A stretch of DNA of 64,000 nucleotides from Metamycoplasma hominis ATCC 23114 (GCF_000085865.1 NC_013511.1:62001-126000); one strand, 5' to 3'. Positions 1 to 10,470 are shown, numbered from the stretch's first letter. Made by a program: numbers and translations. Notes: generated from the sequence alone by a model not told the origin.

Positions 1-1343
1 ATGCTCACGATTGAACAATTTCAAGACAAATTTGGTGAGGGCATCGGATTCCCGCTTGGTACAATGAACAAAATGAAATTAAAGTTCAAATTCAAAAGCC
101 TGAAGGAAATTGAAAACAAGACGATGATGTTTTAGATACTTGATTTAGTTCGGGACTTGCACCATTTGTGTTTTTAGGATGGCCACAAGACAAGAGCAAA
201 TTAAAACGTTATTTTCCTACAAGCTTATTAGTAACTGGATATGATATTATTTTCTTTTGAGTAGCAAGAATGTATTTCTTTAGTTTATATTTTATGGATC
301 AAAAACCTTTTGAACATCTTTTATTACATGGATTAGTTAGAGATTCACAAGGAAGAAAAATGTCTAAATCGCTTGGCAATGGAATTAATCCAATTCAAGT
401 AATTGATGAATACGGTTCTGATGTTTTAAGAATGTCTTTAATTTTTAATTGTACACCTGGCCTTGATATTAATTACAGTGATGAAAAAATCCAAGGTGCT
501 AAACTATTTGCTAATAAATTCTGAAATATAGCTAGATTTGTTGAAAATATACCTGTTTCGATAACTGAAAAGATTGATTTTAATAAGTTGGATGAATATG
601 ATAATTGAATTTTGAATGAATATTTAACATTCAAAAAAAATATTGAAGATGCCATGGATAAATATGAGTTAACTATTATTTATAAGCATATTCAAGATTT
701 TGTTGTTGACAAATTCTCAAATTGATATTTAGAATTTTTAAAATTTAAAGAAAATTCATATTTAATACATTATTTATTCAAACAAATATTGATTTTATTG
801 CATCCATTTATGCCGTTTCTAACAGATTATGTTTTTGAAAAATTATATCATGAAGAATTGCTATGCAGCAATCTTCAAACTTTTGCCTTAAATAAAGAAA
901 GTTCAAACAATACTCCTAAAATTATTTCTTTAATTACTGCCTTAAGAAAATATAGGGAAGATAAAAAGATTTCAAAATCTATTGAATTATTCTTCTATTT
1001 GAATAATCTTGTATTCAGCAGTATAGATTTAAAAATAATTAACAAATTAAGCAATTTTTCTTGAAAAGAAAATCACGATTTTTCACTAAAAACAGAAAGT
1101 TTTGAAGTATTTATAATTCAAAGCAAGCAAGACAAAGAAAATGAAATTCTAGAATTAAATAAATTAATTGAATTTAGTCAAAAAGAAATTGAATTTAATG
1201 AAAAATTAATCAATAATCCTAAATTTATGGAAAAGGCTAATAAAAATACAATCAATGAAAAATTAGCAAATTTAAAATTGCATAAAGAAAAATTAGAGTT
1301 TTATAAAAACCAACTTAAAGAAAAACAAGAAAAAATAAATTAA
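1..1343 (+). CDS. valS: Valyl-tRNA synthetase, C-terminal part (5' end outside window)
   Basis: Charges tRNA-Val with valine using ATP. The reading frame starting at base 3 is open with TGA as Trp and ends with TAA at 1341-1343, so about 446 codons are visible. It begins inside the catalytic domain (DWTISRQ and [10 protein letters not shown] are typical of ValRS). It continues through DTWFSSGL and the class I signature KMSKSL (357-374), then the anticodon-binding helical domain, and ends in the charged coiled-coil tail typical of ValRS. The N-terminal half and HIGH motif lie upstream of the window. It converges on pgk across a shared terminator. The call is firm. Confidence 0.96.
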
Positions 1344-1348
1344 TTAAA

Positions 1349-1395
1349 AACAAGATAAGAGTTTTTTAATAAACAATTATCTTGTTTTATTTTTT
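1349..1395. terminator. Bidirectional terminator between valS and pgk
   Basis: A 10-bp inverted repeat, AACAAGATAA (1349-1358) and TTATCTTGTT (1377-1386), has T-rich flanks on both strands. It lies between the convergent valS and pgk stops and can serve both. Confidence 0.8.
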
Positions 1396-1422
1396 ACTGT
1401 TATAAAATTGCATTAAAAATTA

Positions 1423-2616
1423 TTATTTGTCTTGAATTGCTTCTATTCCAGGTAATTTCTTTCCTTGGACAAATTCTATTGATGCTCCACCGCCAGTTGA
1501 AATAAAACTAAATTTATCTTGATAACCTAATTTGTTTATTGCTGTAACAGAGTCGCCTCCGCCAACTACTGAATAGCAATCTCTATTTTGAGCAATAGCG
1601 GTTGCAATTCCTTTTGTTCCAGCTTCAAAGTTACTGAATTCAGTCACTCCTGCTGGGCCATTTCAAAAGATAGTTTTAGCATTTTTAATAATACTTGCGA
1701 ATAATTTAATACTTTCTGGTCCAATATCTAATCCCATATTTCCGTCAGGAATATCAGGATTTTCTGGACTTGTAAATTTAGGAGTTTTGTCAGCAAATTC
1801 ATCTACATAAGCATTGTCAATTGGCAAAACAATTTTATCTTTATATTTGTTTAAATATTCTTTTGCCATTTCAACTTTATCTTCTTCAAAAATAGAAGTT
1901 CCAATTTCTCTATTTAAGGCTTTTTGGAATGTATATGCCATACCACCAACAATTAAAACCTTATCTGCTAGTTCAAATAACTTTTCTAGAACTTTGATTT
2001 TATCACTTACTTTTGCTCCACCAATTATTGCAACAAAAGGACGTTTAAATCCTACTAATAATTTTTGAAGGTGTTCAACTTCATTATTCATTAAAAATCC
2101 TAATGCTGATTCTTTAGAATATTGTGAAATTCCATATGTTGATGCATGTGCTCTATGCGCGGTTCCAAAAGCATCATTAACATACACATCGCCTAGACTT
2201 GCTCAATATTTTGCAAGATCTTCATCATTATTAGACTCTGCTTTATTATTTAAATCTTGGAAACGAGTATTTTCTAAAACCAAAATTTCTCCAGGTTTTA
2301 AGTTTTTAGCAGCATTTGTAACTGCTTCACTTCTATTTTCGTTAATAAATTTAACGTCTCTATTTAATAATTGCGCCAATTTTTTAGCTACAATTTCTAA
2401 AGATTTAGTTTTCTTGTCTTCTTCTGTTTTAACTCTTCCTAAATGAGATAGAATGATTAAAGAAGCATTTTTACTCAATATGTATTTGATTGTTGGCAAT
2501 TCTTCATCAATTCTTTTTGTGTCCATAATAGTATTGTTTGAAATAGGAACGTTAAAATCAACTCTTAAAATAACCTTTTTGTTTTCTAATTGAAGGTCTT
2601 CAATGGTTTTCTTCAT
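1423..2616 (-). CDS. pgk: Phosphoglycerate kinase
   Basis: Transfers phosphate from 1,3-bisphosphoglycerate to ADP in lower glycolysis, in the cytosol. It has 397 codons, the usual PGK length. The N-terminus carries the substrate-binding RVDFNVP signature (about residues 19-25) and the ILSHLGR segment. Further on come the adenine-nucleotide-binding half and a GGG.S/GGGAS glycine loop near the C-terminus. Two internal TGA codons encode Trp. AAGGAG lies about 5 bases upstream of the ATG. Together with fba and eno in this window it supports a working lower glycolytic branch. Confidence 0.97.
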
Positions 2617-2727
2617 TTTATCTCCTTGTGTGTCTTGTATGTTTTATATAAATAAAAATAATATTTTGTTTAAATTTATATAATTATAAAGAAAAAAAGT
2701 TATTTTAAAATCAACTTGGGAGATTAA

Positions 2728-3138
2728 ATGGCAAAAATTTTAAATGCTCAAAAGCAAAAGGACACAAGAACTCTTAGCTATGATCCTGAAAAAGACAGCT
2801 TGACTTTGCTAATTTCAGAGTTTCAACTTTACAATAAAAACACCAAATTTATTAATGATTATTCAGAAATGGAAAAATTTCATTATTTTAAAGAATCTAG
2901 ATGAATGAAAACAATGGATGAAAAATTACAAGATCAAGTGCAAGAATTTTCAAAAAGGCAAAAAAAATTAAATGCCAAATATAAAAGTTACATTGAATAT
3001 TCTAAATGGTCTGAATCGCCATATGCAACAAAAACTAAACCGCTTACAAAATGAAATAGAATCATTATTATTTCGGTTTTCATTATTTTAGTAATTATCA
3101 TGTTGCTAATCGTAATTGGCTTGAATAAATTGTGATAA
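2728..3138 (+). CDS. Hypothetical protein with C-terminal membrane anchor
   Basis: Function not recognised. It has 136 codons with several TGA (Trp). The first 110 residues are charged, Lys/Glu-rich and probably helical and cytosolic. Residues about 113-133 are a strongly hydrophobic Ile/Leu/Val segment, giving a tail-anchored topology. It starts at ATG after a weak GGGAGA signal. It ends 16 bases before a short membrane-helix ORF that leads into the diadenylate cyclase, so it is probably co-transcribed with it. A link to c-di-AMP synthesis is inferred from position alone. Confidence 0.7.
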
Positions 3139-3154
3139 AAACGGAGGTATTGAC

Positions 3155-3259
3155 ATGGAAATAAAACTATTAATTGTTTTACTAGTGTTGCTAGCAGGTG
3201 TTATTATTTTCATAATTGCTAATTATTCAATTACTTGAATTAAAAACAAAAAAAATTAA
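3155..3259 (+). CDS. 34-residue membrane-helix ORF, probable detached N-terminus of the diadenylate cyclase
   Basis: An ATG 8 bases after a strong CGGAGG ribosome-binding site opens a 34-codon ORF. It is a single hydrophobic helix (residues about 3-25) followed by a Lys/Asn-rich tail, ending at TAA 3257-3259. The same reading frame continues past this TAA, without any other stop, straight into the diadenylate cyclase domain. Mycoplasma CdaM proteins have one N-terminal helix joined to this domain, so the ORF looks like the missing half of that protein. It could also be translated as an independent small membrane peptide. Confidence 0.6.
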
Positions 3260-3277
3260 AAAAGTAACAAAAAGGTT

Positions 3278-3736
3278 TTGGGTGAATCTACAAAAATAAG
3301 AATTATTTATCAATTAAAAGAAGCCCTTGAATTTTTATCAAAGACAAAGACTGGTGCAATTATCACCATCGAAAATAAAGATAATCTTGATTTGCTAAGA
3401 ACTGACGGCGTAATATTAAATGCTAACATTTCTGCTTCTTTAATTATTTCTATTTTTAATAAACACGCTCCACTTCACGATGGTGCAATAATTATTAGAA
3501 ATAACAAAATTTATTATGCTGCCACATATTATAAAATAACAAAAAAATCAATTGATAATAAATATGGTGCAAGACACCGTGCTGCTATGGGTATTTCAGA
3601 AATTTGTGATGCTACAACTATAGTTGTTAGTGAAGAAAATGGCGGAATTACAATAGCTAAAAACGGAACTTTTAGCCCTGTTTTACTAGAAAATCTACAA
3701 GAAAGATTAGTCAATATTTTTAAGGATAATAATTAA
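3278..3736 (+). CDS. cdaM: Diadenylate cyclase catalytic domain (CdaM/CdaA type)
   Basis: Joins two ATP into c-di-AMP, a second messenger tied to potassium and osmotic balance. Counting from a TTG at 3278, the 152 residues hold the full DAC domain: TGAIITIE, the HDGA motif (67-70, metal-binding Asp68), RHR (99-101) and SEENGG (118-123). Start choice is uncertain. TTG has a poor AAAAGG signal very close to it. The strong start is the ATG at 3155 in the same frame, cut off by one TAA at 3257. Intact, the protein would be 193 residues with one membrane helix, the expected layout for mycoplasmas. Either a soluble form is made from an internal start, or the TAA is a mutation, error or readthrough site. 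Confidence 0.85.
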   Translation: MGESTKIRIIYQLKEALEFLSKTKTGAIITIENKDNLDLLRTDGVILNANISASLIISIFNKHAPLHDGAIIIRNNKIYYAATYYKITKKSIDNKYGARHRAAMGISEICDATTIVVSEENGGITIAKNGTFSPVLLENLQERLVNIFKDNN

Positions 3737-3832
3737 AAAAATAAAAATTTTGAAATTATTAAAAAAGTATGGTAAAATGTATTTCGCAATTTGAAAAAAG
3801 CGATCGTTAAATTGCTCAAATTGCCGCTTAAA

Positions 3833-4020
3833 AAAATAAATATTATAGTTATATAATATACTCTCGCTCTTTTCTTATATTTATAATAAACCCTTATTTA
3901 TTTTATACACATATACATACAACCCTTATTTTTTATATTTCCTTAACTTAGAACTTGAAGTTCAACTTATTATTAAATTAAATAATCAAAAGCTTATATT
4001 GTTCGATTTTTAGCGAGAGT
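3833..4020 (-). ncRNA. Candidate structured small RNA (about 190 nt) with promoter and terminator
   Basis: Read on the minus strand, TAAAAT at 4032-4027 sits about 7 bases before ACTCTCGCT (4020-4012). This pairs perfectly with AGCGAGAGT (3868-3860), closing a loop of about 143 nt. Directly after it comes a perfect hairpin, ATATTATA/TATAATAT with a 4-base loop, and a T tract, i.e. a terminator (about 3859-3833). Inside are GAAC[TTCAA]GTTC and two copies of AATAAGGGTT. No ORF fits. The length and end-to-end stem recall 6S-type RNAs, but no family is recognised. Confidence 0.5.
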
Positions 4021-4183
4021 AATCTTATTTTAAAAAATATTTCTTTCAAAATAGTAAACAAAAATGTTTGCTATTTTTTAATATTTTTGTTTAAAATATA
4101 TAAGTACATAAATATCACTATTTTATGGCCAAAATTAAATCATTTACATTAAAAAAATATTTTTTTTGTTAAAATTACATTGC

Positions 4184-4309
4184 TATAAATGCGCGCTTTT
4201 GGACAGGACATAGTTGAAAGGCTATGCTAAGGTAGGTTAAACGCGTTTAATCAAAAGATTTAATAAATATTAAAAAAATTAAAATGTAATTTATTGAAAG
4301 GAAATTATT
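4184..4309 (+). promoter_or_regulatory. tuf promoter and folded 5' leader
   Basis: An extended -10 (TG.TATAAA, ending about 4189) predicts a start near 4196. The leader could then be closed by CTTTTG (4196-4201) pairing with CAAAAG (4252-4257). Inside are a CATAG (4209-4213)/CTATG (4222-4226) hairpin and a palindromic AAACGCGTTT (4239-4248). A clear GAAAGGA ribosome-binding site precedes the tuf ATG. The fold suggests control of tuf expression; no known riboswitch class is recognised. Confidence 0.5.
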
Positions 4310-5503
4310 ATGGCAAAATTAGATTTTGACCGTTCAAAACCACACGTTAATATTGGTACTATCGGTCACGTTGACCACGGTAAAACTACATTAACTGCTG
4401 CTATTGCAACAGTATTGGCTAAAAAAGGTCTAGCAGAAGCTAGAGACTACGCTTCTATTGACAATGCACCAGAAGAAAAAGCACGTGGTATTACAATTAA
4501 CACATCACACATTGAATATCAAACAGAAAAACGTCACTACGCACACGTTGACTGTCCAGGACACGCCGACTATGTTAAAAACATGATTACCGGTGCTGCC
4601 CAAATGGATGGAGCAATTTTAGTTGTTGCTGCTACTGATGGTCCTATGCCTCAAACTCGTGAACACATTTTACTTGCAAGACAAGTTGGTGTTCCAAAGA
4701 TAGTTGTATTTTTAAACAAAATTGATATGTTTAAAGATGATGAAAGAGAAGAAATGGTTGGACTAGTAGAAATGGACGTAAGAAGCCTTCTATCAGAATA
4801 TGGTTTTGATGGTGACAATGCTCCTATTATTGCTGGTTCAGCTCTTAAAGCATTACAAGGAGATCCAGAATACGAAAAAGGTATTTTGGAATTAATGGAT
4901 GCTGTTGATACATACATCGAAGAACCAAAACGTGAAACAGACAAACCATTCTTAATGGCTGTAGAAGACGTATTTACAATCACTGGTCGTGGAACTGTTG
5001 CAACTGGTAGAGTTGAACGTGGTGTTTTACAATTAAACGAAGAAGTTGAAATTGTTGGATTAAAACCAACCAAGAAAACAGTTGTTACTGGTATTGAAAT
5101 GTTCCGTAAGAACTTAAAAGAAGCACAAGCCGGAGATAACGCTGGATTATTGCTACGTGGAATTGACAGAAGCGAAGTTGAACGTGGACAAGTTTTAGCA
5201 AAGCCTAAGACAATCGTTCCTCACACACAATTCGAAGCAACTGTTTATGTTCTTAAAAAAGAAGAAGGTGGACGTCACACACCATTCTTCCACAACTATA
5301 AACCACAATTCTACTTCCGTACAACAGACGTTACTGGTGGAATTGAATTCAAACCTGGACGTGAAATGGTTGTTCCTGGCGACAACGTAGAATTAACTGT
5401 TACTTTAATTGCTCCTATTGCTATTGAAGAAGGAACCAAGTTCTCTATTCGTGAAGGTGGAAGAACTGTTGGTGCCGGATCAGTTACAAAAATTCTTAAA
5501 TAA
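4310..5503 (+). CDS. tuf: Translation elongation factor Tu
   Basis: GTPase that brings aminoacyl-tRNA to the ribosomal A site. It has 397 codons, full family length. The GTPase motifs are in order: GHVDHGKT (about 19-26), the effector region with [13 protein letters not shown] (about 81-88) and NKID (about 136-139). Domains II and III follow, ending in VTKILK. Codon choice is richer in C-ending codons than in neighbouring genes, as expected for a very highly expressed gene. It is monocistronic, with its own folded leader and a strong terminator. Confidence 0.99.
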   Translation: MAKLDFDRSKPHVNIGTIGHVDHGKTTLTAAIATVLAKKGLAEARDYASIDNAPEEKARGITINTSHIEYQTEKRHYAHVDCPGHADYVKNMITGAAQMDGAILVVAATDGPMPQTREHILLARQVGVPKIVVFLNKIDMFKDDEREEMVGLVEMDVRSLLSEYGFDGDNAPIIAGSALKALQGDPEYEKGILELMDAVDTYIEEPKRETDKPFLMAVEDVFTITGRGTVATGRVERGVLQLNEEVEIVGLKPTKKTVVTGIEMFRKNLKEAQAGDNAGLLLRGIDRSEVERGQVLAKPKTIVPHTQFEATVYVLKKEEGGRHTPFFHNYKPQFYFRTTDVTGGIEFKPGREMVVPGDNVELTVTLIAPIAIEEGTKFSIREGGRTVGAGSVTKILK

Positions 5504-5539
5504 TTATCAAAATTATTAAAAGAAATTTTGAATTACAAA

Positions 5540-5575
5540 ATTGGATTTGTATAAAGCAAGTCCAATTTTTTTATA
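5540..5575 (+). terminator. tuf terminator
   Basis: A 10-bp stem, ATTGGATTTG (5540-5549) with CAAGTCCAAT (5557-5566) and one G.T pair, has a 7-base loop and is followed by seven T. Confidence 0.9.
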
Positions 5576-5672
5576 TTTTATTTAGTATGTTTAAATTGTA
5601 AATATTGCCGCTTTTATCTTCTATTATTAATTGTTAATAAAAAAAAAGTAACCATTTGTTCTTTAAAAAATG

Positions 5673-5684
5673 CCCCCCCCCCCC
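5673..5684. repeat. 12-base poly-C tract upstream of lmp1
   Basis: Twelve consecutive C lie in an otherwise nearly C-free intergenic region, 96 bases before the lmp1 ATG. A TTGTTC -35-like hexamer precedes it by about 11 bases. A perfect 11-bp hairpin, TTTTATTAACT/AGTTAATAAAA (5698-5723), follows. Homopolymer tracts at this position control phase-variable surface genes in other mycoplasmas; that role here is inferred. Confidence 0.85.
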
Positions 5685-5780
5685 TATTTTTTAATTATTT
5701 TATTAACTTTTTAGTTAATAAAAATAAAATTGATTAATTAAAAATATAACTAAATTTCCATTTTTAATATAGGAGAACGA

Positions 5781-8700
5781 ATGAATGAAAAAAAGAAAAA
5801 AATTGCCATTCCATTGGCAATTTTGTGCGGCGGTTTAGCAATTGCTACAACAGCGCTTATTGCAATAAAGGCTCGCCGTCATAAAATTGCAAATCAATCG
5901 CAAAAAGAAAATTTATTGCAAAATTTTAAAAAATTACAAAAGCAATTAAATGAATTGCTAGGATATAAAATTGTTAATGAAATAAATGTTTTTCATGAAC
6001 AAGAAGTTTTGCAAGGATCACTAAAAATTAATAATAAATCTGAAACCAAAGCAATTGAAGAAGAAACTTTAAGGTTAAAAGATGCTATTACTTTATTAAT
6101 ATCAAAAATAAAAAATCAAATAAATCAAAAAGAATTGGAATTTGCTAAATTTAATGAAATAAAAGATAAATTGCAAGAATATATCAAAAACGAGTTATCG
6201 AAACAAGAATACGAACATATTAAACAAAATATCGAAAATGAATTAAATAAATATACTCCAATTAGTCTTGAATCAACTTTAATCGAAATACAAAATGCAA
6301 CAAATAATCTAATTAAATTGTTAAATGAATCAACCAAAGAAAAAGATAACATTGATAATTTAAATGCCAAAGAACAATTAAAAGCATCTATTTCTCAAGC
6401 AAACCAATTATTGCCTCAATTAAGTGACAATGATAGTGAAATTGCAAAAGCTAAAAAATCATTAGATGCTGAAATTAAAAATGCAAATCAAGCAGTTGCC
6501 TCAAACAATACTGCTTCAATGCAATCAGCTAAATCTTCATTAGATGCAAAAGTTGCTGAAATTACTAAAAAATTAGAAACATTCAATAAAGATAAAGAAG
6601 CTAAATTCAATGAATTAAAACAAACAAGAAATCAAATTCAAGAATTTATAAATACAAATAAAAACAATCCAAATTATTCAGAATTAATTTCACAATTAAC
6701 TTCAAAAAGAGATTCTAAAAATTCAGTAACTGATTCTTCAAACAAATCAGATATCGAATCAGCAAACACCGAATTAAAACAAGCTTTAGCAAAAGCAAAT
6801 GCTGACAAAGTTCAAGCTGATAATTTAGCAAAATCAATTAAAGAACAATTAAACAACTCAGTTTCTAATGCAAATACATTATCAGCAAAATTAACTGACA
6901 AAGATAATACAATTCAACAAGCAAAAACTGAATTAGAAAAAGAAGTTCAAAAAGCAGATCAAGCAATTAAATCTAATAATACTGCTTCAATGCAATCAGC
7001 TAAATCTTCATTAGATGCAAAAGTTGCTGAAATTACTAAAAAATTAGAAACATTCAATAAAGATAAAGAAGCTAAATTCAATGAATTAAAACAAACAAGA
7101 AATCAAATTCAAGAATTTATAAATACAAATAAAAACAATCCAAATTATTCAGAATTAATTTCACAATTAACTTCAAAAAGAGATTCTAAAAATTCAGTAA
7201 CTGATTCTTCAAACAAATCAGATATTGAATCAGCAAACACCGAATTAAAACAAGCTTTAGCAAAAGCAAATGCTGACAAAGTTCAAGCTGATAATTTAGC
7301 AAAATCAATTAAAGAACAATTAAACAACTCAGTTTCTAATGCAAATACATTATCAGCAAAATTAACTGACAAAGATAATACAATTCAACAAGCAAAAACT
7401 GAATTAGAAAAAGAAGTTCAAAAAGCAGATCAAGCAATTAAATCTAATAATACTGCTTCAATGCAATCAGCTAAATCTTGATTAGATGCAAAAGTTGCTG
7501 AAATTACTAAAAAATTAGAAACATTCAATAAAGATAAAGAAGCTAAATTCAATGAATTAAAACAAACAAGAAATCAAATTCAAGAATTTATAAATACAAA
7601 TAAAAACAATCCAAATTATTCAGAATTAATTTCACAATTAACTTCAAAAAGAGATTCTAAAAATTCAGTAACTGATTCTTCAAACAAATCAGATATCGAA
7701 TCAGCAAACACCGAATTAAAACAAGCTTTAGCAAAAGCAAATGCTGACAAAGTTCAAGCTGATAATTTAGCAAAATCAATTAAAGAACAATTAAACAACT
7801 CAGTTTCTAATGCAAATACATTATCAGCAAAATTAACTGACAAAGATAATACAATTCAACAAGCAAAAACTGAATTAGAAAAAGAAGTTCAAAAAGCAAA
7901 TCAAGCAATTAAATCTAATAATACTGCTTCAATGCAATCAGCTAAATCTTCATTAGATGCAAAAGTTGCTGAAATTACTAAAAAATTAGAAACATTCAAT
8001 AAAGATAAAGAAGCTAAATTCAATGAATTAAAACAAACAAGAAATCAAATTCAAGAATTTATAAATACAAATAAAAACAATCCAAATTATTCAGAATTAA
8101 TTTCACAATTAACTTCAAAAAGAGATTCTAAAAATTCAGTAACTGATTCTTCAAACAAATCAGATATCGAATCAGCAAACACCGAATTAAAACAAGCTTT
8201 AGCAAAAGCAAATGCTGACAAAGTTCAAGCTGATAATTTAGCAAAATCAATTAAAGAACAATTAAACAACTCAGTTTCTAATGCAAATACATTATCAGCA
8301 AAATTAACTGACAAAGATAATACAATTCAACAAGCAAAAACTGAATTAGAAAAAGAAGTTCAAAAAGCAAATCAAGCAATTAAATCTAATAATACTGCTT
8401 CAATGCAATCAGCTAAATCTTCATTAGATGCAAAAGTTGCTGAAATTACTAAAAAATTAGAAACATTCAATAAAGATAAAGAAGCTAAATTCAATGAATT
8501 AAAACAAACAAGAAATCAAATTCAAGAATTTATAAATACAAATAAAAACAATCCAAATTATTCAGAATTAATTTCACAATTAACTTCAAAAAGAGATTCT
8601 AAAAATTCAGTAACTGATTCTTCAAACAAATCAGATATCGAATCAGCAAACACCGAATTAAAACAAGCATTAAATACCGCAAAGGCTAAAAAATCAAGTA

Positions 8701-10349
8701 TAGATAATGAATTAAGGCCTCTAAAGAATGACTTGCAAAGTAAAATTGAAGAGTTTGGGCCTATAAGAAATACTAATTTTTCATGAATATCTAGCAAGTT
8801 AGAAACTACTAAAAATAAATTAGCAGAAGAATTAACAAAAGCAGATGCAATTAAAAATAATCCATCAAGTTCTAAACAAGCATTGAAAGATTCTTCACAA
8901 CAAGTTCAAAAATTAGGAAATGAATTATTGAAGACTATAACCGAAGAATTTGGAAAGGTTGAAACTAAAAATAGTAACATCGGATATAGATTGTTTAAAT
9001 TGGCACAAGCTGAACAATTTAATAACAGTGATGTTGATAAATTAAAGAACGCTTGAGAAGAAAAACAAACTCTACTTTCAAAGAAACAAAAACTAGGCAA
9101 TCAATCAACAAAAGATTATTTAACCCAATTATCTACAGAAATGAGCACTCAAGAATCTACAATTAAAAAAGTTATAGTAAATATTCAAGCACATATAAGA
9201 AATAACCTTAACTCACAATATAGATTAGAAGCTGACAAGCTTATTGCCAATATGAAGAGAGGTTATGGAGATAAAGTTGGTATAGAAAGCTTACAAAAAT
9301 GACAAGATCTTATGGACGATAGTGTGTTGAGTGTAGATGATAGTTTGAAAGACGACTTTAACAAAGCACTTAGAGTATTAGTTGGAGATTACACTAAAAA
9401 CCCTCCTGTTTCATCGTGATTTATTAATAAAAGAAATAGAAGCATAGAAAATTATCAAAATCTAAGAAATTTAATTCTAGTAAGAGAAAATGAAATTTTA
9501 TTAGATAAAGCAAAAGACTTAGATAAAAGAGCAGAAAAAACAATTAAATTTGTTGATGAAAATATTAATAGCCTTGACCAAAGAGCAAAAAGATTAAAAC
9601 AAGAAATATTAAATGCTAAAAATGACTTAAGTAACTTTACACTAAATCATCAAAAAAATCAATTTACTGCAAAAGATATAACCCCTAAAATTTCTCTATT
9701 AGAAAATAAATTAAATGAAATAAATCAATATCTTCTTCCAATAATAAAAGAAAAAGCAGTATCAAAAATATCAGAAATTGAAAAAAATAAAAAAGAACTT
9801 GAAGATATTATAAGAAGCAATTTTTATCTTTGAGAAAAAGTTGAAATTAATAAATATATTAGTGAATTAACAAACAAACAAGTAGAATTAAGATCTAATA
9901 TAAATTTCGAAAATAAATGAGAATCTATTAAAGATACATTAGATAACTTAAATATTAAAGAAAATGTTTCTTTATTAAAAGAAGTAATAATAAATAATTC
10001 AAACGCCCAATATTCAATTAATAGAATATTGTCAACAGTTCCTGAATTTATTAAAGTTGCTCAAACAACTAGAAGCAATAACTTGCGATCACTAGCAGAA
10101 ATACAATTTAAACCCACATTGTTAGACATTGATAAGAATTTAAAAGAAGTAAAGAAAATACTAGACGAAAATAAAACATTAAATAGTGATAACATAGCCA
10201 AATTAAATGAAAAAATAAGATTGCTTGTGGATAGATCCCGTGAATTAAAAGAATCATTAAGATGATTTGATAGGCAAAATGAAAATATAAGTGATCAAAG
10301 GATTAAAAACAAGTTGGATGAAGTCCGCGAACTTCTTAAAAACGTTTAG
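5781..10349 (+). CDS. lmp1: Lmp1-type large repetitive membrane protein
   Basis: A surface protein of 1522 codons, open throughout with TGA as Trp. Residues about 8-28 form an N-terminal hydrophobic segment (signal anchor; an LCGG cysteine at about 15-16 could alternatively be lipidated). The remainder is Lys/Glu/Asn/Gln-rich, alpha-helical and coiled-coil-like. Residues about 243-962 consist of 4.6 nearly identical 157-residue repeats, followed by a unique C-terminal part of about 560 residues. The 471-bp unit matches what is known of Lmp1 in M. hominis, where loss of repeat copies changes size and aggregation. GGAG 8 bases before the ATG sets the start. lmp2 lies downstream in the same orientation. 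Confidence 0.9.
6507..8668 (+). repeat. Four full and one partial 471-bp tandem repeats in lmp1
   Basis: Units start at 6507, 6978, 7449, 7920 and 8391; the last is cut at about 278 bases, where homology ends. Each unit is 471 bp (157 codons), so copy changes keep the frame. Differences are only a few bases. GAT/AAT (Asp/Asn) before QAIK separates units 1-2 from 3-4. A silent C/T change at about 7224 marks unit 2. TCA to TGA (Ser to Trp) at 7479-7481 marks unit 3. Confidence 0.95.
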
Positions 10350-10376
10350 TTTTGTAAGGTCTTTAAATTAAATTTA

Positions 10377-10405
10377 AAATTAGTGCAAAAAGCGCTAATT
10401 TTTTA
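10377..10405 (+). terminator. lmp1 terminator
   Basis: AAATTAG.GC (10377-10386), an AAAAA loop, and GC.CTAATTT, followed by T residues, just after the lmp1 stop. Confidence 0.75.
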
Positions 10406-10470
10406 TTTTAATGTTAATCAAAAAAATAATTTCGGATTTTATTTTAAAAAAACTTTATTTTTCTAATGTG

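Noticed and set aside
4231-4248. T-box-like element before tuf
   Set aside because: It only partly matches the T-box consensus, there is no specifier stem or terminator/antiterminator pair, and tuf is not a usual T-box target.
3737-4309. tmRNA or RNase P RNA in the gap before tuf
   Set aside because: No tRNA-like domain with CCA, no tag ORF and no RNase P core motifs; the GTTCGA seen on the plus strand is isolated.
4651-5073. Open frame antisense to tuf
   Set aside because: Shadow of the strongly biased codon use of tuf; no ribosome-binding site and no protein-like motifs. Similar antisense ORFs over argS, arcA and eno were rejected for the same reason.
5673-5684. Poly-C tract as a simple sequencing artefact
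   Set aside because: Tract length may be imprecise, but a run of C in such AT-rich DNA beside a variable surface gene is biologically plausible, so it was kept as a finding.
6507-8668. Regular direct repeats that might suggest a CRISPR array
   Set aside because: The units are 471 bp, coding, contiguous without spacers, and lie inside the lmp1 reading frame.
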